The notes under the pieces are model-generated. The model saw only the letters and a program-made list of their open reading frames with translations. It made no database searches and was not told where the DNA came from. Of a DNA stretch of 64,000 nucleotides, positions 12,901-25,571 are shown piece after piece (positions within the stretch are counted from its first letter, which is position 1; every line of letters begins with the position of its first letter). The DNA is taken from contig WBMQ01000002.1 of NCBI GenBank assembly GCA_016630905.1, forward strand, positions 992,001-1,056,000, written 5' to 3'. Made by a program: the position numbers and the translations under genes. This DNA comes from Capillidium heterosporum. Its lineage: Eukaryota > Entomophthoromycota > Entomophthoromycetes > Entomophthorales > Capillidiaceae.

Positions 12901-15900
12901 ATGTCGATGGTAACAGCCAACAACGAGGTACAAGACAATGTGGTCAATGGGACCAGGTCATCCACCCCAAACTCGGCTTCCGACAGTGTATCAAGTACCA
13001 AGCCTATACCCCCTCAGAGGTCGGAGTCTAGCTACAAGACTTCAGCTCCAGTAGCTCCTCACGTCCATTTATCCTCCTTCTACGAACAGATACTCACCTC
13101 CAAATCGATCTACCGGTTCCCTGAGCTTAAGGAATCTGTACAACGGGCCTTCGGTAACTATTCTATATTATTTATGAAGCTAATAGAATTTATTTAGATA
13201 TGATCAAGAGTGAAGGATTTTCCAAAGAGCGAGCGTAAGTATTTTTCTATTTTATATAGACTAAATGAAATTTAAAGTCAACTACCCCATAATGTGGATG
13301 TAATCCTTCAACCTATGATTTCGGCATGCCAATCCGGCTCCCAAACTTTGACATTGATAGGTTTAGATGGTCTAAGTAAGCTGATTTCCTACGACTATCT
13401 ATCCAACCAGGCGGTTCTGACCACCTCTTCTGCAAGTACCTCTGCCGCACAAAAAGAACGTAGCCCCATCGAGAGGGCTGTTCTAGCCATATGTGGCTGC
13501 TTCAAAGGGGAATTTACGGACGAAAAGATCCAGACTCAGATTATCAAGGTAATCTATTTACATTTAGTCGGCATTTAAAACTAACGTTATCTTTAAAACC
13601 AACTGTAGGGCTTGATGGCAGCTGTATCCTCTGATTCTACGGTGATCCACCAGGAGGCCCTGTTGAACGCCATCCGTACCCTGTATAACATCTTCCTCCT
13701 GTCCCGCAACTTGAGCAACCAGATCATTGCCCAATCCACCTTAATTCAGATGTCTAGATCAGTCTTCTCTCGAATTTCAACTACCAGTAGCGAGGAACCT
13801 ATAATCAACAAAGCAAAACGACCAATTAGCATTCGGACCACTAGCTACAGCTCCAAAAGCAACCGGTTCATGGACAGCGATGATGATGAAGAAATTACTA
13901 TCAAAGAAGGTACAACTTTTATCTAGAAAATAGGATGCTGACTTGGCTTCATAGAGGAGAAGATTGAGGACGAAAAATTAAGTTTGGAAGCTATTGGAGG
14001 GTAGGCTTTGTATTTGAAACATATTTTTAATGTATCTATTAGAAAAGCTGCTGAAGCGGCTGCCAACGCTCAAGTTCAGGGAAACATCTGCGACGTAACT
14101 TCGGACCTCAACGCCTTGGACGGGTTTCTGCTGTTCCGTGCCCTGTGCAAACTCTCGGTAAAACCCATCCAAAACGATGCGTAAATTTCTTTTTTAATTG
14201 TTTTTTCTAACATAATATAGTACCATTGATGTACGTTCTATGAGTTTGCGCTCCAAGCTATTGGCTTTGTACCTAATTCTTCTCATCTTAACTGAGTTCA
14301 GCGACGTTTTTATTAAGGCCAAAGTCCATTTCTTAGTCCCCAACACAATCGACGACTCTAGACAAATAAGAGTTACCAGCTTTTTGATCGCTGTCAAGCC
14401 CTACTTTGGCCTCAGTCTTTCAAGAAATTTGGTGTCTACATTACCCAAGGTCTTCGAATTGTCGTTAGCTATCTTTGACCGCGTCATCAAGGACCTCCGT
14501 GGGCAGCTTAAGGCTGAAATTGAAGTCTTCATCAAAGAGATCATTGTACCCATCCTTGAAGCCAAGAAGCACGGGAACCAACAGAAGAAACACGTACTGA
14601 TGGCCCTTTTCCTATCTAAAGTTACATCGGACCCTCAAGTCTTAGTCGACTTTTACTTGAACTACGACTGTGACCGTGGTAATTTAAACAACAACGTGTT
14701 TGAAAGTTTAGCAGCTGCCCTGTCGAAACTTACCACTTCCATCCAGATCCACGAGCTGGAAGACCTACCTACACTGATCTGGGAGGAGCCCGACTGTATC
14801 CCTATCACCTTGAAAGGCGACATGATCAAAGATTTGATTAACCTGCCAGCCTTGACCTCGGATCGATTCACTAACACGTACATCGGCAACTCTTTCTTTT
14901 CGAAGGCTACCTTCACTGAGACTATATTGCAGCAACGGTCGTTGGAATGCCTGAACAACATCCTCAAGAGCTTGGTGGTGTGGAGCAAACGTGGACAACA
15001 GACTGCTGCTGAAGTCTCTGAAGACCAGACAGTTGCCTCCGGTAACGATGACTCAGTAAGTGAATTTGGAGGTAGTAACTCTCCCGACGATTCGAGTACC
15101 CAGGTTGGAGACGACCCCACCCAGTTCCAGCAACACAAGGCTGAGAAGCAAATCTTGGCCAAGGGTGTCGACAAGTTCAACCGGAAACCTAAGGCTGGTC
15201 TTGAGTTTTTGATCCAAAATGGTATCTTGGAATCCGAGTCTCCCCAAGCTGTAGCCCACTTCTTGTTAACCACTCAAGCTTTGGATAAGCACCAGATCGG
15301 TGAGTTCTTGGGTGAGAATCATCCCTTCAACCTCGACGTTTTACACCACTTTGTCTCGAAGATTGACTTCCAAGACTTGGAGTTTGTCAACGCCATGCGT
15401 CTCTACCTCAAATCCTTCCGACTCCCCGGCGAGGCTCAGAAGATCGATCGATTCATGCTTAAATTCGCCGAGCGATTCCACAGCCAGAATCCCAGTTCCT
15501 TCAAGGAAGCTGATACTGCTTACGTACTAGCCTACTCCGTCATCATGCTAAACACCGATCTGTACAATCCACAGGTACGCAAGCGTATGTCGAAGGCTGA
15601 CTTTGTCAAGAATAACGCGGGTATTGACGATGGCAATGATCTCGACCCCAGCTTCCTCAATGAGATTTACGACCAAATTGCCTTCAAAGAGATTAAGCTT
15701 AAGGACGACTTGGACGAAAGTATCCCTGAGGAAGTTAGCGGTGGTTTAGCTGCCCAATTCGACTTGTTAGGTGGACGTAAAAGGGACGAAGATCTGCGAG
15801 CCAGCCTGATGCAATCGAACGCTGAGAAGTACTTGAAGAAGATGTTGAGCCACTCGGCCAAGTGGACTTCAGGACCCACTCATTTCACCAGTGCCAAGCA

Positions 15901-18670
15901 TGCCGAACACGTGAAACCGATGTTTGAAGTCTCGTGGATGCCCATCCTAGCTGCATTGTCGGACCCACTCAAGCACAGTACCGCTTCCAGAATCATCGCA
16001 CTTTGTCTCGACAGTTTCCGCCACGCCGTTCACATCGCCGGTTTCTTTGACATGGAACTCGCTCGCAATGCCTTTGTCACCGCCCTTGGAAATTTCTGCT
16101 TCTTAACTAACCTGACTGAGCTTCAACCCAAGAACTTGGAGGCCATCCGCGCCTTGCTTGAGATTGCTGTCGAAGATGGCAACTACCTCAAAAGTACCTG
16201 GACTGAGGTTCTCAACATCGTCAACCACCTGGTACGTGTTCAGCTGGTACCCAATTTCACCGCCACCAGTAACGGTAGGGATCGTTCGTTGGTAGCTCAC
16301 CGGGACCCAAGTGCCCGACGTATCGCCAAAATTGCCCTCGTAGAGTCTAACGCCCAGTCAATGTTGATTGCCGTGGACAAGGTCTTTGCCTACTCTGTGT
16401 ATTTGAACGGCGATGCTATCGTCCAGTTTGTAGACTCTTTAGCCAGTACTGCCACTGAAGAATTGAACGATCTGCCCAGAACTTTCGACCGTACCCGCGC
16501 CCAATCCAGTGCTCGTATGTTCGCCCTACAGAAGCTAGTAGAGGTAGCCTACTACAACATGAACCGTATCCGTCTCGAATGGAAGGGTATATGGTCGGTC
16601 TTGGGATCCACCTTTACGTTGCTAGGTTGCCACAACAATGAAGCAGTTGCCAGCTTCGTCGTCGAATCTTTACGTCAACTGGCAACCAAATTCTTGGAAA
16701 AGGATGAGCTCACCAACTTCAAGTTCCAAGAAGCCTTCCTGACTCCCTTCAAAGTTATTTTGCAGCGTAGCCCCAGTGACAATATCAAGGAAATGGTGCT
16801 GCAGTGCTTGGGTCAGCTATTGAAGACCAACTTACTGACTCTGAAGTCGGGTATGCGTACCGTGTTGGAGGCCTTGTCAGTAGCTGCCTTGAGTACAAAC
16901 GAAGATGTCGTCACCTCGGCTTTCGAGCACGTTAAACGCTTGGCCAACGAGCAGTTCCTGCTGATCGTCCACCAGCCCGACAACTTGGTGGCTACTTTGA
17001 ACTGCTTAGCTCAGTTCGCCAAGCACGACAAGCTGCAGAAGATTTCTCTGCAGGCCGTCGAGGTCTTCAAGCTTACTTGCGATCGCACCATCGACTTTGC
17101 CTACGAAAATGAGGAGTTGGTTTCGACGATGCACTTTGGTCACCTCGATGATTCGAAATCTGCCGCATTTGCCGAGCTCAACTTCTGGATTCCCATCTTC
17201 CGAGGATTGATGGGTATGGTACGTGAGGTAGTCGACCTTGAAGTACGTACCCGAGCCATGGACCAACTCTTCCTATATCTCTCTAACTTTGGACGCCAGT
17301 TCCCAGCCGAATTCTGGCACCACATACTGACCACCATCCTGTTCCCCCTTTTCGCAAGCTTGGGTCAGAAGGATGGTCTACAGCTGCAATTCGCATCTGC
17401 CGATGATGCCATGGTTTGGCTCAGTACTACATTGGTGCACGCTTTGGACAAATTCGTCGGCCTGTTCACGTTGAACTTTGACTTGGTAGCTCCCTTCTTG
17501 GATGGACTGCTGAACCTGTTGTCAGTATGCCTGTGCCAAGATAACACTACGTTGGTCAAGGTCGGTGCCGAATGCTTCAAGAGATTAGTTGAAGGTAACG
17601 TCGACAAGTTGCAGACCAAAGATTGGACTCGTATTCTATCCATTGTCATCCGACTGTTCCAAGCTTCCTCCCGAGTCTCCTCCTCTCAGGCCCAGGAATC
17701 CTTGACTATCAGTGGCCGTGGCAAAACTTCCCAGCTTTTGGAATCTATCACCGCCAGTGATAAAATCGACCCTCTACCCGTGTTGCCTACGACCCCAGCT
17801 CTCCAGTTGAATCTCTGCCTAACTATGATTGGCCTCGTTGAGGATATCTTCTTGCAGAACGACCTCGTCTTCAACAAGATTGAACCCGACCACGTCTTTG
17901 TTTTATTAGATCTGATTGAACGCGCCTACCTGGAGACCCAAACCATCAACCAGGACTTTGACTTGGTGCAGGCCATCGAGCGCCAGTCGGTCAACAAACT
18001 GGAGAAGTTCGCTGCCACTTCCTTAGCTTTAGAACTCAACTGCTCAGTAGCTCTCATCAAGGTTTTGCTCAAGATGTACAACTCCGATGACCAAGTCTTT
18101 ACAACTTACAAGCAGGAGATCGAATCCCGCCTTATCCCCTTGTGTAAGGATACCTTTGTCGAGTTCAACCGACTTAGCGATTACCCTCTAGTACCTGGTG
18201 TTGAGAATATCTTTAAACTGCGATTGCAGGTCACCTTACGGGTCGGTGAGTTCTTGACTCGGGCCAACTTGGACCAGTTTAGAGTTGTGTTTGGTCCCAT
18301 GTCTCGGGAGGTTATTCGAACTCTCAGGCACAAGCATTTAGATCTCAGCGTCAGGGACGTCATGTGCAGTCTGATGGAACGAGTTGACGATGTGTACATC
18401 CACAATCAACCTTCTACTTTGTCGAAGCAGCTCGAGAACCCTGTTGTTCCATCAGGTGAAGTTGTCGTTGTCAGCTATGGAGTTGAGGATAAGCTACCAG
18501 TCGCCGAATTGGCTGAGGAAAGTGTTGTCGTCGTCAACCATGAAGTCACTAATGAAGTTGAGATTGATAATGAGATCGAAGAGCATCAGGACGAGGATAC
18601 CTTCGTCGACGCCAACGCCAGCCCCACCTTGATTGCCAACACCCTTGTTAACGATGATGACTTCAACTAA
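12901..18670 (+). CDS. SEC7: Large Arf guanine-nucleotide exchange factor, BIG/Sec7 family
   Basis: Seven exons (12901-13153, 13198-13234, 13278-13548, 13609-13909, 13955-14000, 14043-14180, 14221-18670) sum to 5,496 bases, 1,831 residues, with every junction in phase. Sec7/BIG proteins load GTP on Arf at the trans-Golgi. The N-terminal DCB region shows LTLIGLDGLSKLISYDYL. A HUS-like region follows, with MSLRSKLLALYLILLIL. The Sec7 domain at about 668-842 contains FLGENHPFN, the FRLPGEAQKIDRFM loop with the catalytic glutamic finger Glu753, and YVLAYSVIMLNTDLYNPQV. Downstream HDS-type helical repeats fill about 900-1700. The tail is acidic. Exon 7 is 4,450 bases without an intron and is clearly richer in C-ending codons than the intron-dense genes around it. 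ATG 12901 gives a disordered head; Met3 is an alternative. Confidence 0.95.
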
Positions 18671-19386
18671 GCTTTTTTCTAATCTTTCTTCACTCCTCTA
18701 TTTTACGTTTTGTTTCGTCCAAATCAAGGTTATGCACGTCAATAGTTTTCAATTTATCGAGAATAAATAACAGTTTTTAAGTTACTTTGTCTTTATAGCT
18801 ATTTATTAATGTATCGCATTATATGCTTTTGAGTTAAAATCAATGTTAAAGATGGTATAAGGGTAGTTGAAGCCATTTTACTTTTTTATTGTGGCTTTTT
18901 ATCAACTACAGCAACGTGGATATAAGTGTAGATGCCAAGTACTAACTTCAAAAGCTATGTTGGTGCTTTAGTATTACTATGCTTTGATGGAATAACGCAA
19001 GTGCTTGAGTCTCCAATTTCTCCTTGGAGCACGATACTATAGCAACCTAAACCTTCACTACATGTTTAGTTTTATTGAAGGACCATGTCTATAGTTGTGA
19101 CTGCGTTTGATGTACAAATCTATAAGTGGAAGTAAAGTTCGATTTAACTTGGTAACTAAGATCTAAGTTCAACTGTGATGCTTTCATTATAGCTGTATGT
19201 TAGATGTAGGGCTGAGGATCTTATTTGCACAAGGCTCTCAGGAGACATATACACTCCTTAAAATATAAGTTAATATGGTTATACTATTATTTATCAAATT
19301 ATTAAAGATTAGTGCAAAATATAGCACTCTACATTTATTGATAAAGAATATATAAATCCACCTACATGTTAAATCTTGAACTTAAG
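18671..19386. other. Convergent intergenic region
   Basis: About 700 AT-rich bases between the 3' ends of the converging Sec7-type and GH3 genes. A T-rich run right after the Sec7 stop and an AATAAA-like motif near 18763 could serve as its 3' end. No gene seen. Confidence 0.5.
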
Positions 19387-21643
19387 CTACCAATCCCAGG
19401 TTTCCTGCTCCGAATCCAAGTGCAGGGTAAAAGTTTGGTTCCAGCTACCTACCTGGACATTAAAGTCACCAGCCTCAACCACTCTTGTATTCTCGACGTT
19501 GTAGAAAGCCAAACAGTCCATATCGATCTCAAACTTGAGTTGGACTTTCTGCTTAGGTTCTAGGAAGATCTTATCAAATCGAATCAACTTCTTAACCTCG
19601 GGACTTATAGATCGGAACAAATCAGTCAGGTAAACTAAAACGGTTTCGTAGCCGGCTATATCTCCATCGTTGGCAACTTCTAGCTGGAGGTTAACTTTGT
19701 CCCCTAGTCGGATACTGGTTTTATCCAAGCTTAGCTGATTATAGCTGAAGGTAGTGAAGCTGAGGCCGTGGCCAAACTCCCATTGGACATTTTCGTAGAT
19801 TTCGTTGAACCTACGATAGTAGTTCAAAGTGCTGTCGTTGGCATGGTTGGCGTACGTTATAGGTAGCTTTCCTGAAGGGTTGGTATTTCCAACTATTATT
19901 TCAGCTATAGCATCCCCAGCGTAGGGACCGGCCAGGAAGTTGCCGAGGACGGCACTAGCTAGCTTAATCGTAGTAAAGTTAGTGACACGAGGTCTACCTT
20001 GAGATAAAACAATAATGACTGGCTTGGTAGATTTGGTTACTGAGTTGATCCATAAGTTCGAGCTGTCCTTTGGGTAAGTGCATGTCGTCGATGTTTCCTT
20101 TGAATTCAGAATAGTGGGTCTCACCTAAGCAGACTACGACTGCATCATGTTGGTCAGCAGCCGCTAGTAAACTGTCTACGGCGTCTGTTTTTAGAATATT
20201 ATCTTCAATGTCTACGGTAGGGTGGTAGGTAACAGTTTTGATGTGCTTTTTCAACCCGTTGAGGATGGTTGTTCCTTTGTTGAACCAGGCATCGTCGGAA
20301 GCTCCTTGCCAGTTAAAAGTCCATCCTCCATTCATAAGGGATAGACTGTTTGCAGTTGGACCGGTGATAAGTATTTTCGATTCCTTTTTGAGTGGTAGAC
20401 ACTGGTTCAAGTTCTGGAGGAGTATTATCGACTGTCTAGCTGCTTCCAGGGATAGTTGTTGATCCTTTTCTTGACCAATGGTGGCTACCATTGAATCATC
20501 AACTTTACCGCTATTATCCAACAATCCTAGCTTTTCCTTGAGGTTGAGAATCCGCCTTACACTTACGTCTAAAGTGCTCTCAAGTACCTGATTCGTCTTT
20601 ACCAGGTTGATTAGTAGGGTTGTAAAGTCACCACTATTGGGAACCATCGACATGTCAACCGTCTCCAACTTGACAACCTTTTTGATAGCATCTTCGTGGC
20701 TAGTAGCGATGCGGATGGGATTGTGCAACTTCTCGATCTGCTGGTAGTCGGTCACCAGCATACCGTTAAACTTCATGTCATTGCGCAGTAGGTCGACCAG
20801 ATAGCGCTTGGAGTTAATTATATGATCTCCATCGATGTCAGAGTAGGATTCCATGACGGTGGCAACGCCTTGCTGGGTAGCTTTTTGGAAGGGAGGTCGG
20901 AAGTAGTTGTTGACTGTACGATGGTCCATATAAGACCCGTCGACGTCCTTGCCAGACCGCGTGTTGGAATATCCAATGAAGTGTTTCATGGTGGCAGCAA
21001 CACGATCTTTATCACGCAGCATATCGCAACCTCTACCCTGGTACCCTTGTATGGTAGCCTTACCCATCTCGGAAACAAGGTAAGGGTCTTCCCCAAACGT
21101 TTCGTATACTCGGGGCCATTGCTTGTTGACGGCGATGTCGAGGATTGGTGAGAAGTTCCACTGGATACCTACTGCTCTCGTGTCCTTGGCTGTAACGTAT
21201 GCAATTTGCTCAGCCAAGCTCAAATTGAAAGTTGCTGCCATAGCCAGTTGGTGTGGGAACAGTGTAGCACCGTAGATGTAATTTGCTCCATGCACCGAAT
21301 CCAAACCGTAGACCATGGGGATCTTTAATCGCGTCTCCTTGCAGGCTTCCTGCAGTTCATTTATAGCTTCCAACCATTGAGCCGGTGTAGGTGGCGGAAC
21401 CTCGGCAAAATCATAAAGTAAGTTCAAGAAACTACCCACCTTGAGCTCCTTGCAGTAGTAATCGACCAACTTCTTGTCCAAGTTCATAGTCTTTCGATCG
21501 ATAAGCAATCCAATATTGATTTGCGTCATCTGGCCGACTTTCTCCTCAATTGTCATTTGCTTTAGTAGCTTTTCTACACGCTCCATACTTGCTTCCATCT
21601 TGCACTTTGACTCAATATTTGAAATCGACTGCTGAACTCCCAT
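19387..21643 (-). CDS. Glycoside hydrolase family 3 beta-glucosidase, intracellular; coding frame interrupted by a +1 offset
   Basis: Two overlapping frames, 21643-19994 and 20124-19387, together form one GH3 enzyme of about 751 residues. GH3 enzymes release terminal beta-linked glucose from cello- or laminari-oligosaccharides. The N-terminal barrel includes EKVGQMTQI, YGLDSVHGANY, GIQWNFSPILD, MKHFIGYS and the nucleophile Asp in MLVTDYQQ. The second domain has ILLQN, VVVCLGE, LPKGQLELMDQL, then in the other frame KPVIIVLSQGRP, GPYAGDAIAEII and GNTNPSGKLP. The C-terminal FnIII-like domain has FGHGLSFTTFSY. There is no signal peptide after ATG 21643, so it is probably cytosolic. The switch must fall between about 20056 and 20030, because LELMDQL belongs to frame one and TKPVII to frame two. 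No GT-AG intron of suitable length fits. Either one base is extra in this copy or assembly, or the ribosome shifts +1. Confidence 0.88.
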
Positions 21644-22379
21644 TACGAAAAGAAAAAGGTTTACGGCTTTCGCTACTTAACAGCCTATGGTTTTAAATCT
21701 ATTTGCTTTTCCTGCCTGCTTACTAGCAATTAACTATGTAAGCTTTTTTCTGTCGTGGTGATAAAGATCAAAGTACTTGAAGTTGTAGCGTGGAAGTTCA
21801 ATATTCAACACTCATTGTTGCTGAACTCGTGTTTGTATCTTTTCATTACATTACATGTTCTCCACATTTTAGTTCAAAATACAGACTACTTGAAAAGTCA
21901 TCAAACTAAAAAGAACTCAAGATGTAGTAAAATAAGCCGAGGCTATATTAGTTTTAAAACATATTAATCTTTGTCTCTTTCCCTTTACTTCTTTGGATGT
22001 AAATACGCAACTCTTTGTATCTAGAAGCAACCAAGTAAATAGTATAGATTTTGATGGATCATGTTTCAAATCCTTTACCAAAACCCTGGTTTGTTACGAA
22101 AGCTGGCCAAGTAACATTCATATAGAATATTCTAGATTTGACACCGTATTAATCTTACTAATCTAAATGAGGGGATGAATCGATATTATAAGATACTCTT
22201 GTAGATTTAGAGCCGCCATTCGATAAATATCCTTCACCTTCCAAAATCCTTGGAATTTTGTGTCTGCCTTTAAAGTTCTTAACCCGTGACAGTACCCTAC
22301 AGCAATAACAAAATAGTAACAGAAGCTAAGCTTGTTTTTTCTTTTGTAAAGAGGTCCCTGTAACTTGAAATTTAAAATA
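21644..22379. other. Divergent promoter region between GH3 and the Kre9-like gene
   Basis: About 740 AT-rich bases separating two divergent start codons. A 70-codon frame at 21755-21967 has no recognisable features. It should contain both promoters. No specific site is claimed. Confidence 0.5.
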
Positions 22380-22979
22380 ATGAAAGCCATCAACCTTCTA
22401 CCAATCCTACTTCAACTGCTGTTCTGCGTAGTACACACCAAGACCGACAAGAAAGGTATATGGCCCACCAATCCAATCGGCGACTCGGTCTACGAATCGG
22501 GTGACAATATCGAGATAAGTTGGGCCTACGCTGAGGATGTGGAAGGCTACCTCCTAAAAGACATAAAGTCTATCCTAGTCCAATTTTCTACGGGATCTGA
22601 CCAGCAAAACAAGATCATAAGCAACGTAACCCAAGTCACTGACTTTACCACTACCAAAGTCAACTACACTTTACCTAAACTGCAGTACAGTGGCAAGATC
22701 TACTTCTTTAGGTTTTTGATGATGCCTAAGGACGATAAGGAGGAGATTAAACAGTATTGGACGACTCGATTCGATATATTTATGGGAAATAAGGGGACTT
22801 GGTTGGACCTGCCTACTACTGCTTCAGTCGATCCGGAAGCTGCTACCAAAACAATCCGGTTTGATCCCTCTAAGAATACTATTAGTGCGCCGACTTCGGC
22901 TGCTTCTAACAAGTTGATGGATGTAAAGCTAGTGGGCTTGCTCTGCATGTTAGTCACGCTTGCCTTTTCGGACTTTTAA
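22380..22979 (+). CDS. Kre9/Knh1-like secreted GPI-anchored protein
   Basis: Single exon, 199 residues from ATG 22380. A signal peptide is clear (MKAINLLPILLQLLFCVVHT). The mature part begins with IWPTNPIGDSVYESGDNIEISW, matching the Ser/Thr-rich GPI-anchored (Kre9/Knh1) domain in which a conserved Pro-Ile-Gly-Asp precedes a Trp-ending strand. The domain continues through ILVQFSTGSDQQNK and YFFRFLMMP to WTTRF. The C-terminus has a short Ser/Ala-rich linker and a hydrophobic tail (VGLLCMLVTLAF) expected for GPI attachment, with the omega site probably in the SAASN stretch. Family members sit at the plasma membrane or wall and are linked to beta-1,6-glucan assembly in yeast. Exact role here is inferred. 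Two or more N-glycosylation sequons (NVT, NYT) are present. Confidence 0.8.
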   Translation: MKAINLLPILLQLLFCVVHTKTDKKGIWPTNPIGDSVYESGDNIEISWAYAEDVEGYLLKDIKSILVQFSTGSDQQNKIISNVTQVTDFTTTKVNYTLPKLQYSGKIYFFRFLMMPKDDKEEIKQYWTTRFDIFMGNKGTWLDLPTTASVDPEAATKTIRFDPSKNTISAPTSAASNKLMDVKLVGLLCMLVTLAFSDF

Positions 22980-23302
22980 GCCTTTCTTTTTATATAGCGT
23001 TCTAATAAAAACTATCAATCAAGCATGTATTGAATAGTATATGCAGAGCATTGTAGCTGCAGTAGAATACTAATAGCATTATCTTTTGTACTTTATAGAT
23101 ATTTATTGCTACTTAAAGACAGTACACATAGTATACCTCTAGTAAAATACCTATCTAAATTCAAGATAATAAAAATATAAGCACCTTACCCATTTTACAA
23201 GACTGGAAGCAATAAGCTACCTTTAAAACGCATTTATTAATTAATGAGTTTCAGTTCCAACGAAATGAATAAACACTTTTGGGGTTAGTATATACGACCG
23301 AA
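22980..23302. other. Convergent intergenic region
   Basis: About 320 AT-rich bases between the stop of the Kre9-like gene and the stop of the MedA-like gene. AATAAAA-like signals occur near 23003 on the plus strand. No gene seen. Confidence 0.5.
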
Positions 23303-25571
23303 TTACTGAAGCGGCGTCAGGTTAACCTGCAGAGTAGAAGATCTAGAGGCAGTATGCTTACCAATGACTTTACGTATGGCACTTTCGAATTCTTCGATGG
23401 GGAAGACTTTGAGTCCCTTGGTGATGTTCCTGGGCTTGGGGGCTGGGAAGTTCATAATAGTGTCGTAGAGCTCGGGATGGGTAGCTGGGGCGATGGTAGT
23501 GGGATTGAAGAGCTGTAAGTTGCGCCGTATCCTATTCTTTTCCTCCAACGTGAAGAGACATCCTAAAAGCCCTCCTAATAGCTTGATAATGTCGACCGAC
23601 GTGATGTAGTATCCTTCAGTTTGTTCTGAGTGTATAATAGAGATAATCATGGCGTCGTTGTGCTTAGCCGTGCCGTGCTCAGATGCCATTTGGTCGTAGT
23701 CATTTTGGGAGAGGGGGATGAACTGACAGTGCAAAGTATTTGAGCCTTTAGACCCCAGGGACTTGGTAAATTTGACCAGCCTCCTACATGCTATGGTTTC
23801 TTCTTGAGCCCTAATTATATTGTTAGCTGTTATTTCAATGCAATGTACTTACCAGTTGTCTTTCATTTCAGCTATCGGAGTTTCAAGCTTCAATTCGGCC
23901 TTGTTTATCACACCCTTGTAAAGATCAAGGCTCTTAAAGGGTTGACCAGGGAGTGGCATCTGCGGTTTGTCATCGGAAGGTGTCGATGAAGTGGTAGCAA
24001 TGGCCGGTTTGGGCTGGATCTTGGCCAGCTTGGAGTCAATCAGATCGGAACTTAGCCCACCGTTGATTTCCGAAAAGTAGTCGAAACTGGCAGGTTCCTT
24101 CACTGGTTTTGAACGCGTCTTACTGGGGGAATCCGTCTTGGCCTTCTTGCGGGATTTGTTTGCATCTGATTTACCGTCCGTCTTTTTGGGATCCAAGAGG
24201 AATTTACTTTTGGTTGAGACGATTGCCGAATGTTTTTTTGCAAATGTACCTATAGGACCACTGATGTTGATAAAATCACTGGATATTTTGGCAGCCTGTG
24301 GCTTTGAACTGCTGGGGAGATCGTTGCTAATCTTGATAAAGCTATCCTGGTTACAGCTGAAGTAGTGGTTAGTTAGGTTGACTTGATTAGAGTAGGCTGA
24401 AGCTTGCGACTCTATGTTCGATACATTAAGCTTCACCTTGTCCTCAGTCAGTCGCTGGATGTTATTGTTGATGGACTCCTCGATGGAGCTTTTGAAGAAC
24501 ATCAGATCTTGGTTTAACAAGCTGTCGTTCTGATGACTGTGAGTCGATTCGGAGGAGGCTTGGTTGTAGTAGGTAAGTGGTGGGTGCGAAATCATATTGT
24601 TCCCGGTAGTATGATCGATCGCTAAGAGTGAAGTACTTAGGTGGGTGGTGTAGGTACCCATCCTTAGCTTTGGAGGTTGATTCTCTAGAGTAGTGGGATC
24701 TACATTCGGCAGCAGACAAAGAGCTTCAAGGAAGGAACTCGAGCTTATCATACCTTTGTTGTGCCCCATGACAAGATGTTGAGCAAATGGTCCGTGTTGA
24801 TCTATCGTACCATCCATATAGTTATTGAATAAACCGTCGTGCATGAGGTTAGCTTGGCTGTGCTGGCTGGTGTTGTTCATGAAGCTGTCGTTCAACACCA
24901 TATTTATATTGTCGATGCTGTCATTTTTGAAGATATGTTGGTTTAAGGGGGTAGAAGTGTTGTGAGGATGGTTTAAAGATGTGGCGATGCTAAAGTTAGA
25001 TGCGTTGTTGGCAATGGGATCTGTTATGGCATTGAAGCTGTTCATCTGTAGATCCATATTCAGTTGTGGGTTGCTGGTGTTTGATTGCTGAATCAGCTTT
25101 GAAAAGTCGAAATCGGGATGACTCTGTTGGAAGCTTTGATTGGAGTTGAAGTTAGTATTGAACTGGTCAGGGATACTCTGGGAAATACCCAGCAGCTGGC
25201 TTTGGGAGTGGTTCGAGGTGCTGGACTGCTGCTTGAGTCTTGCTATCAGAATACATGAATTCGCCAAAGCACCAGCTCTGTGCCGGGGCTTTCGTCTCAG
25301 GGTTCAGTGCTATTAGATACAGGGGTACCTTTTTAGTGCTCCAGCCTATCTCCTCAAACTTGGGCAATGAGGCTGAGAGCGACGAATATCCCCTCGAAGT
25401 CCAGTGCAGCGTATCTAGTATCATTAGACCTACCCCCAACACCAAATTCAGATCGTTGATCTCGTAGCTTCTGTCCAGAACCGCGGTAAATCGATCTCCC
25501 TGGACTCCAGTTTGAGGGTAGTACTCGAAAACCCTGACAGGTAAACTCTGTGTTGTGCTACTTTGCAACAT
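23303..25571 (-). CDS. Medusa (MedA)-like developmental regulator (DUF7082 family)
   Basis: The N-terminal frame (25571 to about 25255) carries VRVFEYYPQTGVQGDRF and FEEIGWSTKKVPLYLIAL, like the N-terminal domain of fungal MedA proteins. A long Asn/Gln/Ser-rich middle follows. Exon 3 (23810-23303) after a 42-base intron (23811-23852) holds the signature C-terminal block: WAQEETIACRRLVKF, YYITSVDIIKLLGGLLG, EKNRIRRNL, PKPRNITKGLKVFP. MedA-type proteins control conidiation, adhesion or filamentation in ascomycetes, probably as nuclear regulators. The first two frames overlap with a one-base offset. A 34-base GTATTC...CAG intron at 25221-25254 would reconcile them and gives 2,193 coding bases (730 residues), though it removes the YSDSK stretch. 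The alternative is a one-base indel. A short basic run (RKKAKTDSPSKTRSK) could be a nuclear signal. Confidence 0.82.

Noticed and set aside
14662-15273. 203-codon antisense frame
   Set aside because: Shadow of the well-conserved Sec7-type exon on the other strand; no domain features.
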